Source: Rodentibacter caecimuris (GTDB lineage: Bacteria; Pseudomonadota; Gammaproteobacteria; Enterobacterales; Pasteurellaceae). From it: a stretch of DNA of 64,000 bases. The stretch covers positions 1,302,001 to 1,366,000 of the forward strand of contig NZ_BBXJ01000001.1 of NCBI RefSeq assembly GCF_001019715.1. The letters run 5' to 3'. The notes beneath the pieces are model-generated. The model made no database searches and was not told the origin of the DNA. It saw only the letters and a list, made by a program, of their open reading frames with translations. Numbering within the stretch: position 1 is the stretch's first letter; each line of letters starts with the position of its first letter. Position numbers and translations under genes: made by a program. Shown here piece after piece: positions 30,934 to 41,411 of this stretch.

Positions 30934-31400
30934 TAAACTTCGCCTAGCATACCTTTTTTATTAATAGGGTCAAGCCAAGCAATCAATTTTTGAAACTCAT
31001 TGACAATACACGTATTCCTTGTGTGAAAAGTGCGGTGGATTTTTGGGTATTTGACAGGCAGAAAGAGAGCTTTCCGAATTACACCGCTTTTATGAAAAAG
31101 TGCCGATGTATAAAAATGTGCTGTTTAAAAGCTGTTTAACAATAATCAATGAGCGAAGTTCTGTAATATTAGCGAGGATTTTTATCTGGAAAAATAAATT
31201 TGGCGACAAAATTCTCAACACAGAAACCAGTAAGAAAGAGAATGACAAAAACAGCGGAATCGTCAATAACGCAAGCGACTGAGCAATAGGAATAAGGAAA
31301 AACTCACGCTATCCAATGGAGTTGCTACTACGGGTCATCACCGTGAGCCTTGAAACCAATCGGATTGTGAACAGTTTGCCTAAGTTGGAAATTTAGAAGA
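30934..31400. other. gene-free region with coding-like debris
   Basis: No intact gene in about 470 bp. A plus-strand frame from 31055 to 31282 has protein-like text (ELSELHRFYEKVPMYKNVLF) but no start or ribosome site. Another run near 31313-31395 reads YPMELLLRVITVSLETNRIV. They may be scraps of a lost gene. An uptake sequence lies at 31028-31036. Confidence 0.3.
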
Positions 31401-31408
31401 ATGAAAAA

Positions 31409-31434
31409 TGGGGCGTAATTTATACGCCCCAATA
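31409..31434 (-). terminator. terminator of pepN
   Basis: TGGGGCGTA-attta-TACGCCCCA. On the minus strand it is followed by TTTTTCATT, 25 bp past the pepN stop. Confidence 0.85.
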
Positions 31435-31455
31435 TTTTAGAAAACCAACCGTACT

Positions 31456-34065
31456 TTATCTCAACGCTTTCTCAATCTTCTCAAATAAATCTTTGGAAAG
31501 ATTTTCGACAGTGCTTAAGCGTTCCAACGCGCGTTTCATTAGCATTTGACGCTGAGTATCATAACGGGCAAAACGAATCAACGGTTCGATTAGCCGAGCG
31601 GCAACTTGTGGGTTGCTATCATTGAGTTTAATTAACACATCCGTTAAGAAACGATAACCGGAACCGCTAATTTCGTGGAAAGCCTTGAGATTTTGGTTGA
31701 CAAAACTCCCCACTAAAGCACGAAGACGATTTGGATTGTTGAAATTAAAACTTGGGTGATCCATAAGATGATTCACAATTTCTAACACATTTTCATCCGG
31801 TCTTGTGGCTTGCAAAGCAAACCATTTATCCATCACCAAGCCGTCGTGTTGCCATTTTTGCTCAAAATCAGCGAGCAATGTATCACGGCACGGAAGGCAG
31901 GCTTTGGTTGCCGCTGTAAGTGCCGCGAGGGTGTCAGTCATATTATTCGCCGCATTGTAATGCTTATGGACGAGACTATTGCCAAGCGATGTATAAGCCA
32001 AATAATTTAAACAAAGGTTACGCATTGCACGTAAGGCAATATCTTGTTGGGTAATATGATACCCCGCCAAGCGAATATGATTGTAGCGTTTAAGTAATTG
32101 TTCTTTTAGATGTTCGGCAATGGTACGCAACATAAATTCACGGGCTGCCACAATGCCATCGGGATCAATAGTTTTAAAACTTTCGGCAAATTCAATATCC
32201 CGTGGTAAGGTGAGGATTAAGGTTGCCAATTCAATATCGTCTGCATAATTTTCCAACACTTGTAAAAGTGCGGTCAAAATTTGAGGCGAAATCTCAAAAT
32301 CTTCTCCTTGTTGGAAGTGAGTCACGTTACGTCGTAACTCGTTCGTAAATAACATTTGTGCCGCATCCCAACGCACAAAGGCATTTTCGGCAAATTTTAA
32401 TAAAGTAAGAAGTTGTTCCGTGGTGTAATCGTAATCTAACTTCACCGGTGCAGAAAAATCTTCCAACAATGCCGGAACAGGGCGACCATAAATGCCGTGA
32501 AATTCAAACACTTGATCTTTTTCAGTAATATTTAATACCCTGCTTAGTGGTGTGCCATCATACTGGAGCATTTGTTTTGTACCGTCTTGGGCATACAGTG
32601 CCATTTTAAGTGGAATATGCAGATTCACTTTTTCCATTTGATCTGCTGTTGGAGGAGTAGATTGAGAGACGGTTAAACGATAAGTATGGGTTTGTTCGTC
32701 ATAAGCATCGCTAACTAACAATTCCGGAGTGCCTGATTGACTATACCAACGGCGGAATTGAGTTAAATCAAGCCCGTTCGCACGCTCCATTGCAGAGACA
32801 AAATCTTCACAGGTCGCGGCTTTGCCGTCATTTTTCGCAATATATAATGTCATACCTTTTTGGAATCCCTCCTCGCCCAATAAGGTATGCAACATACGGA
32901 TCACTTCTGCGCCTTTTTCATACACAGTAACCGTATAAAAGTTATTCATTTCAATGACTTTTTCCGGACGAATCGGATGTGCCATAGGGCTGGCATCTTC
33001 AGCAAATTGCGTGGTACGTAAAAATTTCACATTATTGATACGATTTACCGCGCGAGAGCCGGTATCGGAAGAAAACTCTTGATCACGGAATACGGTTAAT
33101 CCTTCTTTTAAGCTTAATTGGAACCAATCACGACAGGTCACACGATTCCCCGTCCAGTTATGGAAATACTCGTGGGCAATCACGCTTTCAATGGCTAGAT
33201 AATCTTCATCCGTTGCAGTTTGCGGATTTGCTAACACAAATTTAGAATTGAAAATATTCAATCCTTTATTTTCCATCGCCCCCATATTGAAGAAATCCAC
33301 CGCAACAATCATATAAATATCCAAATCGTACTCAAGATTAAAGCGATCTTCATCCCATTTCATCGATTTTTTCAGACTTTCCATCGCCCAACCGGCACGA
33401 TCAAGATTACCGCGATCCACATAAAGTTCTAATGCCACTTCCCGTCCGCTTTTTGTGGTAAATTTATCTTCCAACAGATCAAAATCACCAGCCACTAAGG
33501 CAAATAAATAGCTTGGTTTCGGGAAAGGATCATGCCATTCAACCCAGTGACAACCATTATCTAACTCGCCTTCAGCAATACGATTGCCATTGGAAAGTAA
33601 GTAAGGATATTTCGTTTTATCTGCCGTAATTTTTGTGGTGTAACGCGCTAGCACATCAGGACGATCCAACATATAAGTAATTTGGCGGAAACCTTCCGCT
33701 TCACATTGTGTGCAAATCCCCTCGCCCGATTGATACAAACCTTGTAGCGAGGTATTTTCTGCCGGTACAAGAATGGTGACAATTTCCAGCTCAAATTCAG
33801 CCGAACTTTTATTGCTCAAATTCAAGGTTAACCCTTCGCCATCCTGCTGATAATCGGTGAAAGATGTACCGTTAAATTTAATAGAGGAAAATTGGAAACT
33901 ATGACCGTCTAAACGCAAACTTCTTGCGTCGTCGTTTAGTCGTTGGAATTTTGTGGTTGCAGTAACTACAGTGTGATTCGGATCTAATTGAAAATCCAAA
34001 TAAATGTCCGTAATAGTAAAATCCGGTTTTTTATAATCTTTTCGATATTTTGCTTTGGCTAACAT
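31456..34065 (-). CDS. pepN: aminopeptidase N
   Basis: An M1 family zinc aminopeptidase of 869 residues from the ATG at 34065 (MLAKAKYRKDYKKPDFTITD), the usual PepN length. It shows GAMEN (near residue 261), HEYFH at about 296-300 and the third zinc ligand Glu in LKEGLTVF 18-19 residues later. PepN removes N-terminal residues in the last steps of cytoplasmic protein turnover. A longer frame to 34146 would add 27 residues from the promoter region and is rejected. It is divergent from purE and shares that intergenic region. Confidence 0.95.
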   Translation of the reverse strand: MLAKAKYRKDYKKPDFTITDIYLDFQLDPNHTVVTATTKFQRLNDDARSLRLDGHSFQFSSIKFNGTSFTDYQQDGEGLTLNLSNKSSAEFELEIVTILVPAENTSLQGLYQSGEGICTQCEAEGFRQITYMLDRPDVLARYTTKITADKTKYPYLLSNGNRIAEGELDNGCHWVEWHDPFPKPSYLFALVAGDFDLLEDKFTTKSGREVALELYVDRGNLDRAGWAMESLKKSMKWDEDRFNLEYDLDIYMIVAVDFFNMGAMENKGLNIFNSKFVLANPQTATDEDYLAIESVIAHEYFHNWTGNRVTCRDWFQLSLKEGLTVFRDQEFSSDTGSRAVNRINNVKFLRTTQFAEDASPMAHPIRPEKVIEMNNFYTVTVYEKGAEVIRMLHTLLGEEGFQKGMTLYIAKNDGKAATCEDFVSAMERANGLDLTQFRRWYSQSGTPELLVSDAYDEQTHTYRLTVSQSTPPTADQMEKVNLHIPLKMALYAQDGTKQMLQYDGTPLSRVLNITEKDQVFEFHGIYGRPVPALLEDFSAPVKLDYDYTTEQLLTLLKFAENAFVRWDAAQMLFTNELRRNVTHFQQGEDFEISPQILTALLQVLENYADDIELATLILTLPRDIEFAESFKTIDPDGIVAAREFMLRTIAEHLKEQLLKRYNHIRLAGYHITQQDIALRAMRNLCLNYLAYTSLGNSLVHKHYNAANNMTDTLAALTAATKACLPCRDTLLADFEQKWQHDGLVMDKWFALQATRPDENVLEIVNHLMDHPSFNFNNPNRLRALVGSFVNQNLKAFHEISGSGYRFLTDVLIKLNDSNPQVAARLIEPLIRFARYDTQRQMLMKRALERLSTVENLSKDLFEKIEKALR

Positions 34066-34151
34066 AATCGGCTCTTTTTTAAGAAAAAATCGCCCACTAG
34101 GATATGATTTTACGGCAAAAGTTGCAATGGAATTTTCTCTCACCACAACCG

Positions 34152-34190
34152 AGCAAACGTTTGCTTAGCCTTGTTAAATTATGCTATTCT
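34152..34190 (+). promoter_or_regulatory. PurR operator and purE promoter
   Basis: AGCAAACGTTTGCT (34152-34165) is a perfect palindrome and matches the PUR box core (GCAAACGTTTGC). It overlaps a -35 element TTGCTT, with TATTCT 18 bp further on (34185-34190), 35 bp before the purE start. The purine repressor bound here would block purE-purK when hypoxanthine or guanine is present. Confidence 0.85.
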
Positions 34191-34224
34191 ACGCACCGTT
34201 TTTAGTTTTAATTGAGAGCAAAAA

Positions 34225-34722
34225 ATGTCCGCAACACAAGCACAAATTGCGATTGTAATGGGTTCCAAAAGCGATTGGACAACCATGCAAGAAAGCACGC
34301 AAATTCTAGATGAACTCAATGTACCTTACCACGTTGAAATCGTTTCAGCCCACCGTACCCCTGATAAACTTTTTAGTTTTGCCGAAAATGCACAGCAAAA
34401 CGGCTATAAAGTGATTATTGCCGGCGCAGGCGGGGCAGCACATTTACCCGGTATGATTGCGGCGAAAACCTTGGTTCCCGTACTTGGCGTGCCGGTGAAA
34501 AGTTCCATGTTAAGTGGTGTGGATAGCCTTCATTCTATCGTGCAAATGCCAAAGGGAATTCCGGTCGGCACTTTAGCCATCGGGCCGGCAGGCGCAGCAA
34601 ATGCTGCTTTGCTTGCAGCACAAATTCTGGCGGCTTGGGATCATGACTTACTTTCCCGTTTACAGGCTTTCCGTGAAAAACAAACAAACGCGGTATTGGA
34701 TAATCCTGATCCACGCGTATAA
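34225..34722 (+). CDS. purE: N5-carboxyaminoimidazole ribonucleotide mutase
   Basis: A 165-residue class I PurE. It starts [20 protein letters not shown] with the conserved GSKSD, then [12 protein letters not shown] and [14 protein letters not shown], and [20 protein letters not shown]. It moves the carboxyl group of N5-CAIR to give CAIR in purine synthesis, working after PurK. The PurR operator lies directly upstream and purK follows. Confidence 0.97.
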   Translation: MSATQAQIAIVMGSKSDWTTMQESTQILDELNVPYHVEIVSAHRTPDKLFSFAENAQQNGYKVIIAGAGGAAHLPGMIAAKTLVPVLGVPVKSSMLSGVDSLHSIVQMPKGIPVGTLAIGPAGAANAALLAAQILAAWDHDLLSRLQAFREKQTNAVLDNPDPRV

Positions 34723-34738
34723 AACACAAAAAATTTGA

Positions 34739-34768
34739 CCGCACTTAAAAAAGTGCGGTTGTTTTTTC
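34739..34768 (+). terminator. uptake-sequence hairpin between purE and purK
   Basis: ACCGCACTT-aaaa-AAGTGCGGT followed by TGTTTTTT, in the 69-bp gap. By structure it is a terminator, so it may reduce purK expression relative to purE. Confidence 0.65.
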
Positions 34769-34791
34769 GATTATTTTTAACGAGAAATAAA

Positions 34792-35880
34792 ATGCAAAAG
34801 TCTTCACTCTACCCCACGGTTTATGTACTTGGTAACGGTCAATTAGGCAGAATGCTCCGCTATGCCGGCGCCCCTTTAGATATTCAAGTCGAACCTTTAG
34901 CTTTCAACGCCCCTATTTTTGACTTACCGAAAAATGCGGTTATCACAGCTGAAATCGAGCGTTGGGAAAAAACACCTCTCACAGAATTGCTTGGCAACCA
35001 CCCCCATTTTGTTAATCAACGCATCTTTGGCTTGTTGGCGGATCGCTTTACCCAAAAATCACTACTAGATGAACTTGGGCTTTCCACTTCACCTTGGTGT
35101 CTATTGGAAAATAAAGCCCAATGGCAAAGTGTGTTCCAAAGCGTAGGTGAAAAAGTTGTGGTAAAACGCCGTACCGGCGGTTATGACGGACGCGGACAAT
35201 GGATTATCACCAATGAAAACAACACTGAAATTACCGATGATTTATTCGGTGAAGTGATTGCGGAAAAATTTATTCCTTTTGATTATGAGGTGTCCCTTGT
35301 CGGCGCACGTTTCAAAAATGGTGAAAAACACTTTTACCCTGTGACACACAATCTTCAACAAAATGGCATTTTACGTTATAGCGTGATGGACACCACCTTC
35401 CCTCAACACGCCCGCCAGCAAACTCAAGCTGAAATGATGTTAGGTAAAATTATGGACAAGCTCAATTATGTGGGCGTAATGGCGATGGAATGTTTTGTCG
35501 TTGGCGATAAACTTCTGATTAATGAACTTGCCCCACGCGTACACAATAGCGGTCATTGGACACAGCTTGGCTGCACGATTAGCCAGTTTGAATTACATTT
35601 GCGTGCTTTACTGGATTTACCCACACCAAACTTAGAAACCTTTGCGCCTAGTGTCATGGTGAATTTAATTGGCACAGATCATAACCCACAATGGCTGGAG
35701 ACAGAATTTGCCCAACTCCACTGGTATGGCAAAGAAGTGCGTGCAGGGCGGAAAGTCGGGCATATTAATCTTTCTCACCCGAATAAATCCATTATTATTC
35801 AACAACTGGAAAAACTTCGACATACTTTACCGGAAGATTACCAATCCGGTTTGGACTGGACAGTCGCACAATTAAAATAA
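34792..35880 (+). CDS. purK: 5-(carboxyamino)imidazole ribonucleotide synthase
   Basis: A 362-residue ATP-grasp enzyme from the ATG at 34792 (MQKSSLYPTVYVLGNGQLGR). It shows the N-terminal Rossmann-like GNGQLGRML, the ATP-binding VVVKRRTGGYDGRGQWII, ECFVVGDKLLINELAPRVHN with metal ligands and SGHWTQLGC. It uses ATP and bicarbonate to make N5-CAIR from AIR. A reading that starts at 34735 includes the hairpin and is rejected. Confidence 0.95.
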   Translation: MQKSSLYPTVYVLGNGQLGRMLRYAGAPLDIQVEPLAFNAPIFDLPKNAVITAEIERWEKTPLTELLGNHPHFVNQRIFGLLADRFTQKSLLDELGLSTSPWCLLENKAQWQSVFQSVGEKVVVKRRTGGYDGRGQWIITNENNTEITDDLFGEVIAEKFIPFDYEVSLVGARFKNGEKHFYPVTHNLQQNGILRYSVMDTTFPQHARQQTQAEMMLGKIMDKLNYVGVMAMECFVVGDKLLINELAPRVHNSGHWTQLGCTISQFELHLRALLDLPTPNLETFAPSVMVNLIGTDHNPQWLETEFAQLHWYGKEVRAGRKVGHINLSHPNKSIIIQQLEKLRHTLPEDYQSGLDWTVAQLK

Positions 35881-35891
35881 ATTCATTTTTG

Positions 35892-35940
35892 ACCGCACTT
35901 TTTGATGCAATTAACAAAACAAAAAAGTGCGGTTAATTTT
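35892..35940. terminator. inverted uptake-sequence pair after purK
   Basis: ACCGCACTTTTT (35892-35903) and AAAAAGTGCGGT (35922-35933) with an 18-bp loop, followed by TAATTTTTATT. Confidence 0.6.
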
Positions 35941-36019
35941 TATTGTGTTTTTACTTGCTAAACACAAAAGCTTGCAGTATAAAGCAACAGACCTAAATCC
36001 ATTAAAAAAGGAAAACGCT

Positions 36020-37210
36020 ATGTTTGAAAATATCAAAGCCGCCCCTGCCGATCCAATCCTTGGCTTAGGTGAAGCATTCAAATCCGAAACCCGTGCAAAT
36101 AAAATCAATCTTGGCATTGGGGTATATAAAGATGCACAAGGCGCAACACCAATTATGCGTGCCGTAAAAGAAGCCGAAAAACGCTTACTTGATAAAGAAG
36201 ATACCAAAAATTACCTCACCATTGACGGTATAGCGGAATACAACCGATTAACCCAAGAACTTTTATTTGGTGCAGACAGCAATATTATTAAACAACAACG
36301 TGCCAGAACCGTACAAAGTCTTGGCGGAACCGGGGCGTTACGTATTGCAGCGGAATTTATTAAACGCCAAACCAAAGCGCAAAATGTTTGGATCAGCACA
36401 CCTACTTGGCCGAACCACAATGCGATTTTCAATGCGGTAGGAATGACAATTCGTGAATATCGCTATTATGATGCGGAAAACAAAACGCTAGATTGGGATA
36501 ATTTAATCGCCGATTTAAGCAATGCAAACGAAGGCGATGTAGTGCTTCTGCACGGTTGCTGCCATAACCCGACCGGTATCGATCCGACACCGGAACAATG
36601 GAAACAACTTGCCGATCTTTCTGCAAAAAACGGTTGGTTACCATTATTTGATTTTGCTTATCAAGGCTTAGCAAACGGCTTAGATGAAGATGCCCTTGGT
36701 TTACGCACCTTTGCTGCAAATCACAAAGAATTGCTCGTAGCCAGCTCTTTCTCAAAAAATTTCGGTTTATATAATGAACGTGTCGGGGCATTTACGTTAG
36801 TGGCTGAAAATTCAGACATTGCTTCAACCGCCTTGACTCAAGTAAAATCCATTATCCGCACCCTCTACTCTAACCCGGCCTCTCATGGCGCGGCAACGGT
36901 AGTACAAGTGCTAAGCAATCCGATACTTCGCCAATCTTGGGATGATGAACTCACCGAAATGCGCAAACGAATCAAAAAAATGCGCCATTTATTCGTGCAA
37001 TTATTAAAAGAATTTGGTGCCCAACAAGATTTTAGTTTTATTATTGAACAAAACGGCATGTTCTCTTTCAGCGGTTTAACCGCAGAACAAGTCGATCGTT
37101 TGAAAGACGAATTTGCCATTTATGCGGTGCGTTCAGGTCGCATTAACGTGGCAGGTATTACAGAAGATAATATCCGTTATTTATGTGAAAGTATTGTGAA
37201 GGTGCTTTAA
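36020..37210 (+). CDS. aspC: aspartate/aromatic amino acid aminotransferase
   Basis: A 396-residue class I PLP aminotransferase from the ATG at 36020, behind AAAGGAAAACGCT ([20 protein letters not shown]). Family features: [45 protein letters not shown] with the PLP-binding Lys near residue 245, and [10 protein letters not shown] near the end. It moves amino groups between aspartate or aromatic amino acids and 2-oxoglutarate. AspC and TyrB cannot be separated from sequence alone, so the symbol is provisional. Confidence 0.9.
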   Translation: MFENIKAAPADPILGLGEAFKSETRANKINLGIGVYKDAQGATPIMRAVKEAEKRLLDKEDTKNYLTIDGIAEYNRLTQELLFGADSNIIKQQRARTVQSLGGTGALRIAAEFIKRQTKAQNVWISTPTWPNHNAIFNAVGMTIREYRYYDAENKTLDWDNLIADLSNANEGDVVLLHGCCHNPTGIDPTPEQWKQLADLSAKNGWLPLFDFAYQGLANGLDEDALGLRTFAANHKELLVASSFSKNFGLYNERVGAFTLVAENSDIASTALTQVKSIIRTLYSNPASHGAATVVQVLSNPILRQSWDDELTEMRKRIKKMRHLFVQLLKEFGAQQDFSFIIEQNGMFSFSGLTAEQVDRLKDEFAIYAVRSGRINVAGITEDNIRYLCESIVKVL

Positions 37211-37226
37211 TCCTTCTCCCATCACA

Positions 37227-37254
37227 AAAGGCGTATCTTAATATGCGCCTTTAT
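37227..37254 (+). terminator. terminator after the aminotransferase gene
   Basis: AAAGGCGTAT-ctta-ATATGCGCCTTT (one internal mismatch) followed by ATATCTAT. Confidence 0.7.
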
Positions 37255-37282
37255 ATCTATCATCTTAGGCACGTAACAATCA

Positions 37283-37322
37283 AATAACATTTAAAATATA
37301 ATCAAATACTTTAAATGTTATT
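37283..37322. promoter_or_regulatory. 13-bp palindrome upstream of the urea transporter/urease genes
   Basis: AATAACATTTAAA (37283-37295) and TTTAAATGTTATT (37310-37322) are perfect inverted repeats 14 bp apart. They lie about 105 bp before the utp start and are followed by a related TTAACATTCAAATT at 37327-37340. A direct repeat ATACTTTAAAT occurs at 37306-37316 and 37362-37372. The spacing fits a dimeric regulator better than a terminator, since no T-run follows. Which regulator (a nickel- or nitrogen-responsive one would make sense) is not shown. Confidence 0.5.
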
Positions 37323-37427
37323 CAATTTAACATTCAAATTATTGAAAAGAACAGAGATTAATACTTTAAATCTTAAACAATCCCTTTAAAATACAAGGAT
37401 TTTATTTTATCGGGGAGGGTATTTTTT

Positions 37428-38327
37428 ATGCAATTTATAAAAATTGTCCTTGTTGGAATTGGACAAATTTTTTTACAAAAAAACGGCTTATCAGGTCTTA
37501 TCATCTGCATTGCCATGTTTTTCAGCCATTGGGCTCTCGGCATCGGTTGTTTACTCGGTGCAATCATCGGCACATTAACCGCGATTAAACTCAATTATCC
37601 TAAAGAAGAAATCCAACAAGGTTTATATGGTTTCAATGCCAGCCTTGCCTTTATGTGTACTATGTTCACTTTTGGGTTAAAAGGTGTTTCACTCCCAGTT
37701 TTTCTGTTAGGGGTGATCAGTGCCGTTGTCGCAACCTTGGTTATGCGAGAATTTACCAAAAGAAATTGGGTAGCCTACACTTTTCCTTTCGTATTCACCT
37801 GTTGGATTTTTTGCTGGGGTATCTCACAAATCGGCTTATTCGGTTTATGGCAAACCACGCCGGAACTGGTGGATCACACCGCAACATTAGAATCCATCAA
37901 ACAACCCTTTTATGCTTGGGCGGAAGTCAATTTTGGCGGAAGCCTCATCACCGGTATTCTGTTATTTATCGCTATCGCCATCAGCTCGCCTAATGTGGCG
38001 ATATGGGGAATGAGCGCAACGATCATCAGCCCAACCTTGGCAGGTTTTCTGTTTGACATCGAACCAAATCAACTGGCAAACGGCATTTATAGTTTCTCTG
38101 CAATTCTGCTTGCCTGTGCCTTTTCTGGCAATCGATTCCGAGATCTGGTTTACGTGATTTTCGGCATTACGCTTGCAATTTGTATCCAATTTGGCGTGGA
38201 AAAAACCGGTTTAGCCCCTTATACTATCGGCTTTATTGTTACGGCTTGGCTTATTCTATGGATTAAGGGCAAAGTCGATCACAGCAAGGTGAGTTCGGAA
38301 AAACTCAGTAATTTATTTAATCCATAA
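37428..38327 (+). CDS. utp: urea transporter
   Basis: A 299-residue UT-family channel with about ten hydrophobic segments. It starts MQFIKIVLVGIGQIFLQKNG; YGFNASLAFMCTMF and IYSFSAILLACAF are the two family signature regions, one per repeat half. UT channels pass urea passively. It lies 18 bp before ureA, on the same strand, so the operon couples uptake to hydrolysis. A similar gene precedes urease in Actinobacillus pleuropneumoniae. Confidence 0.92.
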   Translation: MQFIKIVLVGIGQIFLQKNGLSGLIICIAMFFSHWALGIGCLLGAIIGTLTAIKLNYPKEEIQQGLYGFNASLAFMCTMFTFGLKGVSLPVFLLGVISAVVATLVMREFTKRNWVAYTFPFVFTCWIFCWGISQIGLFGLWQTTPELVDHTATLESIKQPFYAWAEVNFGGSLITGILLFIAIAISSPNVAIWGMSATIISPTLAGFLFDIEPNQLANGIYSFSAILLACAFSGNRFRDLVYVIFGITLAICIQFGVEKTGLAPYTIGFIVTAWLILWIKGKVDHSKVSSEKLSNLFNP

Positions 38328-38345
38328 TAAAGAGAGAAGATAACT

Positions 38346-38648
38346 ATGCATTTAACATCAAGAGAACAAGAAAAATTAATGCTTTTTCTTGCAGGTGAGC
38401 TTGCGGCAAAACGCAAAGCCCGTGGCGTAAAATTAAACTATCCTGAATCTATCGCTTATATTGCCAGCCATCTACAAGAAGCGGCACGTGACGGCATGAC
38501 GGTGGCGGAAGTAATGCAGTACGGTGCAACACTTTTAACTGTCGATGATGTGATGGAAGGCATCCCCGAAATGGTACATGAAGTGCAAATTGAAGCAACC
38601 TTTCCCGATGGTACAAAACTCGTTACCGTGCACAATCCGATCAGATAA
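38346..38648 (+). CDS. ureA: urease gamma subunit
   Basis: 100 residues: [60 protein letters not shown]. This is the normal length for the small structural subunit. It assembles with UreB and UreC into a trimer of heterotrimers. It starts the structural part of the operon; a 105-bp gap then precedes ureB. Confidence 0.97.
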   Translation: MHLTSREQEKLMLFLAGELAAKRKARGVKLNYPESIAYIASHLQEAARDGMTVAEVMQYGATLLTVDDVMEGIPEMVHEVQIEATFPDGTKLVTVHNPIR

Positions 38649-38753
38649 AGGTTATACGACTGAAGGAAGAATTGTAGTGAAGTGGCAAAAATCAATGAAA
38701 AATAACCGCTCTTTTCTCCCTTTGTAAACGAAACAAAATAAAGGAATAACACA

Positions 38754-39059
38754 ATGATCCCAGGCGAATATAAATTAGCAAACGGTGATATTCACGCGAA
38801 TATTGGGCGGAAAACCGTAAAAATCGATGTCGTTAATAAAGGCGACCGTCCAATTCAAGTTGGATCGCATTACCACTTTTTTGAAACCAATAATGCCCTT
38901 GAATTTGACCGCACTTTAACCCGTGGTATGCGTTTAAACGTCCCCTCAGGCAATGCTGTGCGTTTTGAGCCGGGTGAGGTCAAAACCGTGGAGTTAGTAG
39001 AATTTGGCGGAAACAAAGTGATTTACGGTTTCCATAATAAAATCGACGGCAAATTGTAG
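38754..39059 (+). CDS. ureB: urease beta subunit
   Basis: 101 residues: [20 protein letters not shown], then [20 protein letters not shown] and [20 protein letters not shown], the usual beta-subunit motifs. AAAGGAATAACACA precedes the ATG. The uptake sequence GACCGCACTTT lies inside the coding region at Asp-Arg-Thr-Leu, a common Pasteurellaceae habit. Confidence 0.97.
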   Translation: MIPGEYKLANGDIHANIGRKTVKIDVVNKGDRPIQVGSHYHFFETNNALEFDRTLTRGMRLNVPSGNAVRFEPGEVKTVELVEFGGNKVIYGFHNKIDGKL

Positions 39060-39069
39060 GGGGGAAATA

Positions 39070-40788
39070 ATGACATTAACAATTCCAAGAGCCCAATATG
39101 TCGCAACTTATGGCCCGACGGTGGGCGATAGCGTGCGTTTAGGCGATACGGATTTATGGGCAACCATTGAACAAGATTTACTCACTCAAGGTGATGAATG
39201 TAAGTTTGGCGGTGGAAAAAGTGTCCGCGACGGTATGGCACAATCCGGTACGGCAACGCGTGATAATCCCAATGTCCTTGATCTTGTCATCACTAATGTG
39301 ATGATTATTGATGCGAAACTTGGCATTATCAAAGCAGATATTGGTATTCGTGACGGGCGAATCGTTGGCATAGGTCAAGCCGGTAATCCCGATACAATGG
39401 ACGGCGTTACCCCAAATATGATTATCGGTGTCAGTACAGAAGTCCATAATGGCGCTAATTTAATTGCGACAGCAGGGGGAATTGATACCCACATTCACTT
39501 TATCTGCCCGCAACAAGCCCAACACGCCCTCGAAAACGGTACAACAACATTAATTGGCGGTGGTACAGGCCCGGCAGACGGTACGCACGCCACCACCTGT
39601 ACACCGGGAGCGTGGAATCTGCAAAGAATGTTTCAAGCAGCGGAAGCATTGCCTGTCAATGTCGGCTTTTTCGGTAAAGGCAACTGTTCAACCCTTGAAC
39701 CGTTAAGAGAGCAAATTCGTGCCGGCGCATTAGGTTTGAAAATTCATGAAGACTGGGGGGCAACACCGGCAGTCATCAATGCGGCACTGAAAGTCGCAGA
39801 CGAAATGGACGTACAAGTAGCGATCCACACCGATACCCTCAATGAGAGCGGCTTCTTAGAAGATACGATGAAAGCCATTGACGGACGAGTGATCCACACT
39901 TTCCACACTGAAGGTGCTGGCGGCGGACACGCTCCCGACATCATTAAAGCGGCAATGTATCCGAATGTACTCCCCGCTTCCACCAACCCGACCCGTCCGT
40001 TCACGGTAAACACCATTGACGAGCATTTGGATATGTTGATGGTTTGTCATCATTTAGATAAGTGCGTACCGGAAGATGTCGCGTTCGCAGACAGTCGTAT
40101 CCGTCCTGAAACCATTGCCGCAGAAGATATTCTGCACGATATCGGCGTATTCTCAATTATGAGTTCCGACTCGCAAGCAATGGGACGTGTCGGTGAAGTG
40201 GTCACCCGTACTTGGCAAACCGCAGACAAAATGAAAGCACAACGTGGCGAACTTGGTTCGGAAGGCAACGATAACTTCCGCATTAAACGCTACATCGCCA
40301 AATACACTATCAACCCGGCTATTGCTCACGGTATTGCGGATCACGTTGGCTCATTAGAAGTCGGCAAAATTGCCGATATTGTGTTATGGAAACCGATGTT
40401 TTTCGGTGTAAAACCTGAAACCGTTATCAAAAAAGGCTTGATTAGCTATGCCAAAATGGGCGATCCGAATGCCTCAATCCCTACACCACAACCGGTATTC
40501 TACCGCCCGATGTATGGCAGCCAAGGCAAAGCTACCGCCCAAACCGCTGTGTACTTCGTGTCACAAGCCGGTGTTGATGCGAATATTAAAGAAAATTTCG
40601 GTATCGAAAAAGAGCTCATTGCGGTAAAAGGCTGCCGTAATATTGGCAAAAAAGACTTGGTTCATAATGATGCCACACCTGAAATTACTGTCGATCCGGA
40701 ACGTTACGAAGTTCGAGTGAACGGCGAACTTATCACTTGTGAACCCGCCGAGAAAGTGCCATTGGCTCAGCGGTATTTTATGTTCTAG
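39070..40788 (+). CDS. ureC: urease alpha subunit, catalytic
   Basis: 572 residues carrying the dinickel active site. It shows HIHFICPQQ (metal-binding His pair), [12 protein letters not shown] with the carbamylated Lys near residue 222, [27 protein letters not shown] and the flap [20 protein letters not shown] with its Cys and catalytic His. It hydrolyses urea to ammonia and carbamate. All catalytic residues look present, so an active enzyme is expected. Confidence 0.98.
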   Translation: MTLTIPRAQYVATYGPTVGDSVRLGDTDLWATIEQDLLTQGDECKFGGGKSVRDGMAQSGTATRDNPNVLDLVITNVMIIDAKLGIIKADIGIRDGRIVGIGQAGNPDTMDGVTPNMIIGVSTEVHNGANLIATAGGIDTHIHFICPQQAQHALENGTTTLIGGGTGPADGTHATTCTPGAWNLQRMFQAAEALPVNVGFFGKGNCSTLEPLREQIRAGALGLKIHEDWGATPAVINAALKVADEMDVQVAIHTDTLNESGFLEDTMKAIDGRVIHTFHTEGAGGGHAPDIIKAAMYPNVLPASTNPTRPFTVNTIDEHLDMLMVCHHLDKCVPEDVAFADSRIRPETIAAEDILHDIGVFSIMSSDSQAMGRVGEVVTRTWQTADKMKAQRGELGSEGNDNFRIKRYIAKYTINPAIAHGIADHVGSLEVGKIADIVLWKPMFFGVKPETVIKKGLISYAKMGDPNASIPTPQPVFYRPMYGSQGKATAQTAVYFVSQAGVDANIKENFGIEKELIAVKGCRNIGKKDLVHNDATPEITVDPERYEVRVNGELITCEPAEKVPLAQRYFMF

Positions 40789-40790
40789 TT

Positions 40791-40826
40791 ATTCTCTCTC
40801 TTCTACCGATTTGTAGAAAAGAGAAT
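40791..40826 (+). promoter_or_regulatory. hairpin between urease structural and accessory genes
   Basis: TTCTCTCTCTTCTAC pairs with GTAGAAAAGAGAA around CGATTT. There is no T-run. It may slow transcription or protect the ureABC message, giving more structural than accessory protein. Confidence 0.5.
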
Positions 40827-40847
40827 GTTGAGTTTTATCGAAAAAAT

Positions 40848-41411
40848 ATGAAAATTATCAACTCCATTCTCCCCATTATGGAAAACATCTTGGGCAATTT
40901 ATCCGACCTTCAACAAGAAGGTAAAATCACCACTCAAGCCATTGAGCGTGTGCCGTTACAATGGTATGAAAGCGAACGCAATATTTTACGAAAAACCACT
41001 GACACAGGACGTGAAGTGGCGTTTCGTTTGCTCAAAGAAGGGCAACGGTTGAAACATAATGATGTGGTGTTTATTAGCGATGAACTGGCAATCGTGATCG
41101 ATATTTTGCCAAGTGAAGTCATCGTACTTTCACCAAAAACCTTACCTGAAATGGCGCGAGCCTGCTATGAAATCGGTAACAAACATTCACCGCTGTTTTT
41201 AGACGGTGATGAAGTCACCTTATCTTATGACAAACCGATGTTTGATTGGCTACAAGCTGCGGGATTTAATCCGCAAAAAGCAGAACGCCGTTTAAGCCAA
41301 GCGTTGCGCGCCAATTCCGCACAAGGACACGGTCATTCGCACAGCCATGCTCACGCTCATTCACAGGGTACTTACCATCACCACGGAGACGGAAATTGGC
41401 ATCAACATTAA
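40848..41411 (+). CDS. ureE: urease accessory protein UreE, nickel chaperone
   Basis: 187 residues. The N-terminal peptide-binding domain and the middle metal-binding domain (EIGNKHSPLFLDGDEVTLSY) are followed by a His-rich tail, GHGHSHSHAHAHS then HHHGDGNWHQH, with 11 His in the last 28 residues. UreE binds nickel and passes it to UreG for insertion into UreC. It overlaps the ureF start. Confidence 0.95.
   Translation: MKIINSILPIMENILGNLSDLQQEGKITTQAIERVPLQWYESERNILRKTTDTGREVAFRLLKEGQRLKHNDVVFISDELAIVIDILPSEVIVLSPKTLPEMARACYEIGNKHSPLFLDGDEVTLSYDKPMFDWLQAAGFNPQKAERRLSQALRANSAQGHGHSHSHAHAHSQGTYHHHGDGNWHQH

Noticed and set aside
31055-31282. Small plus-strand gene
   Set aside because: No ribosome site, no start in the protein-like part, and no family; kept only as possible debris.
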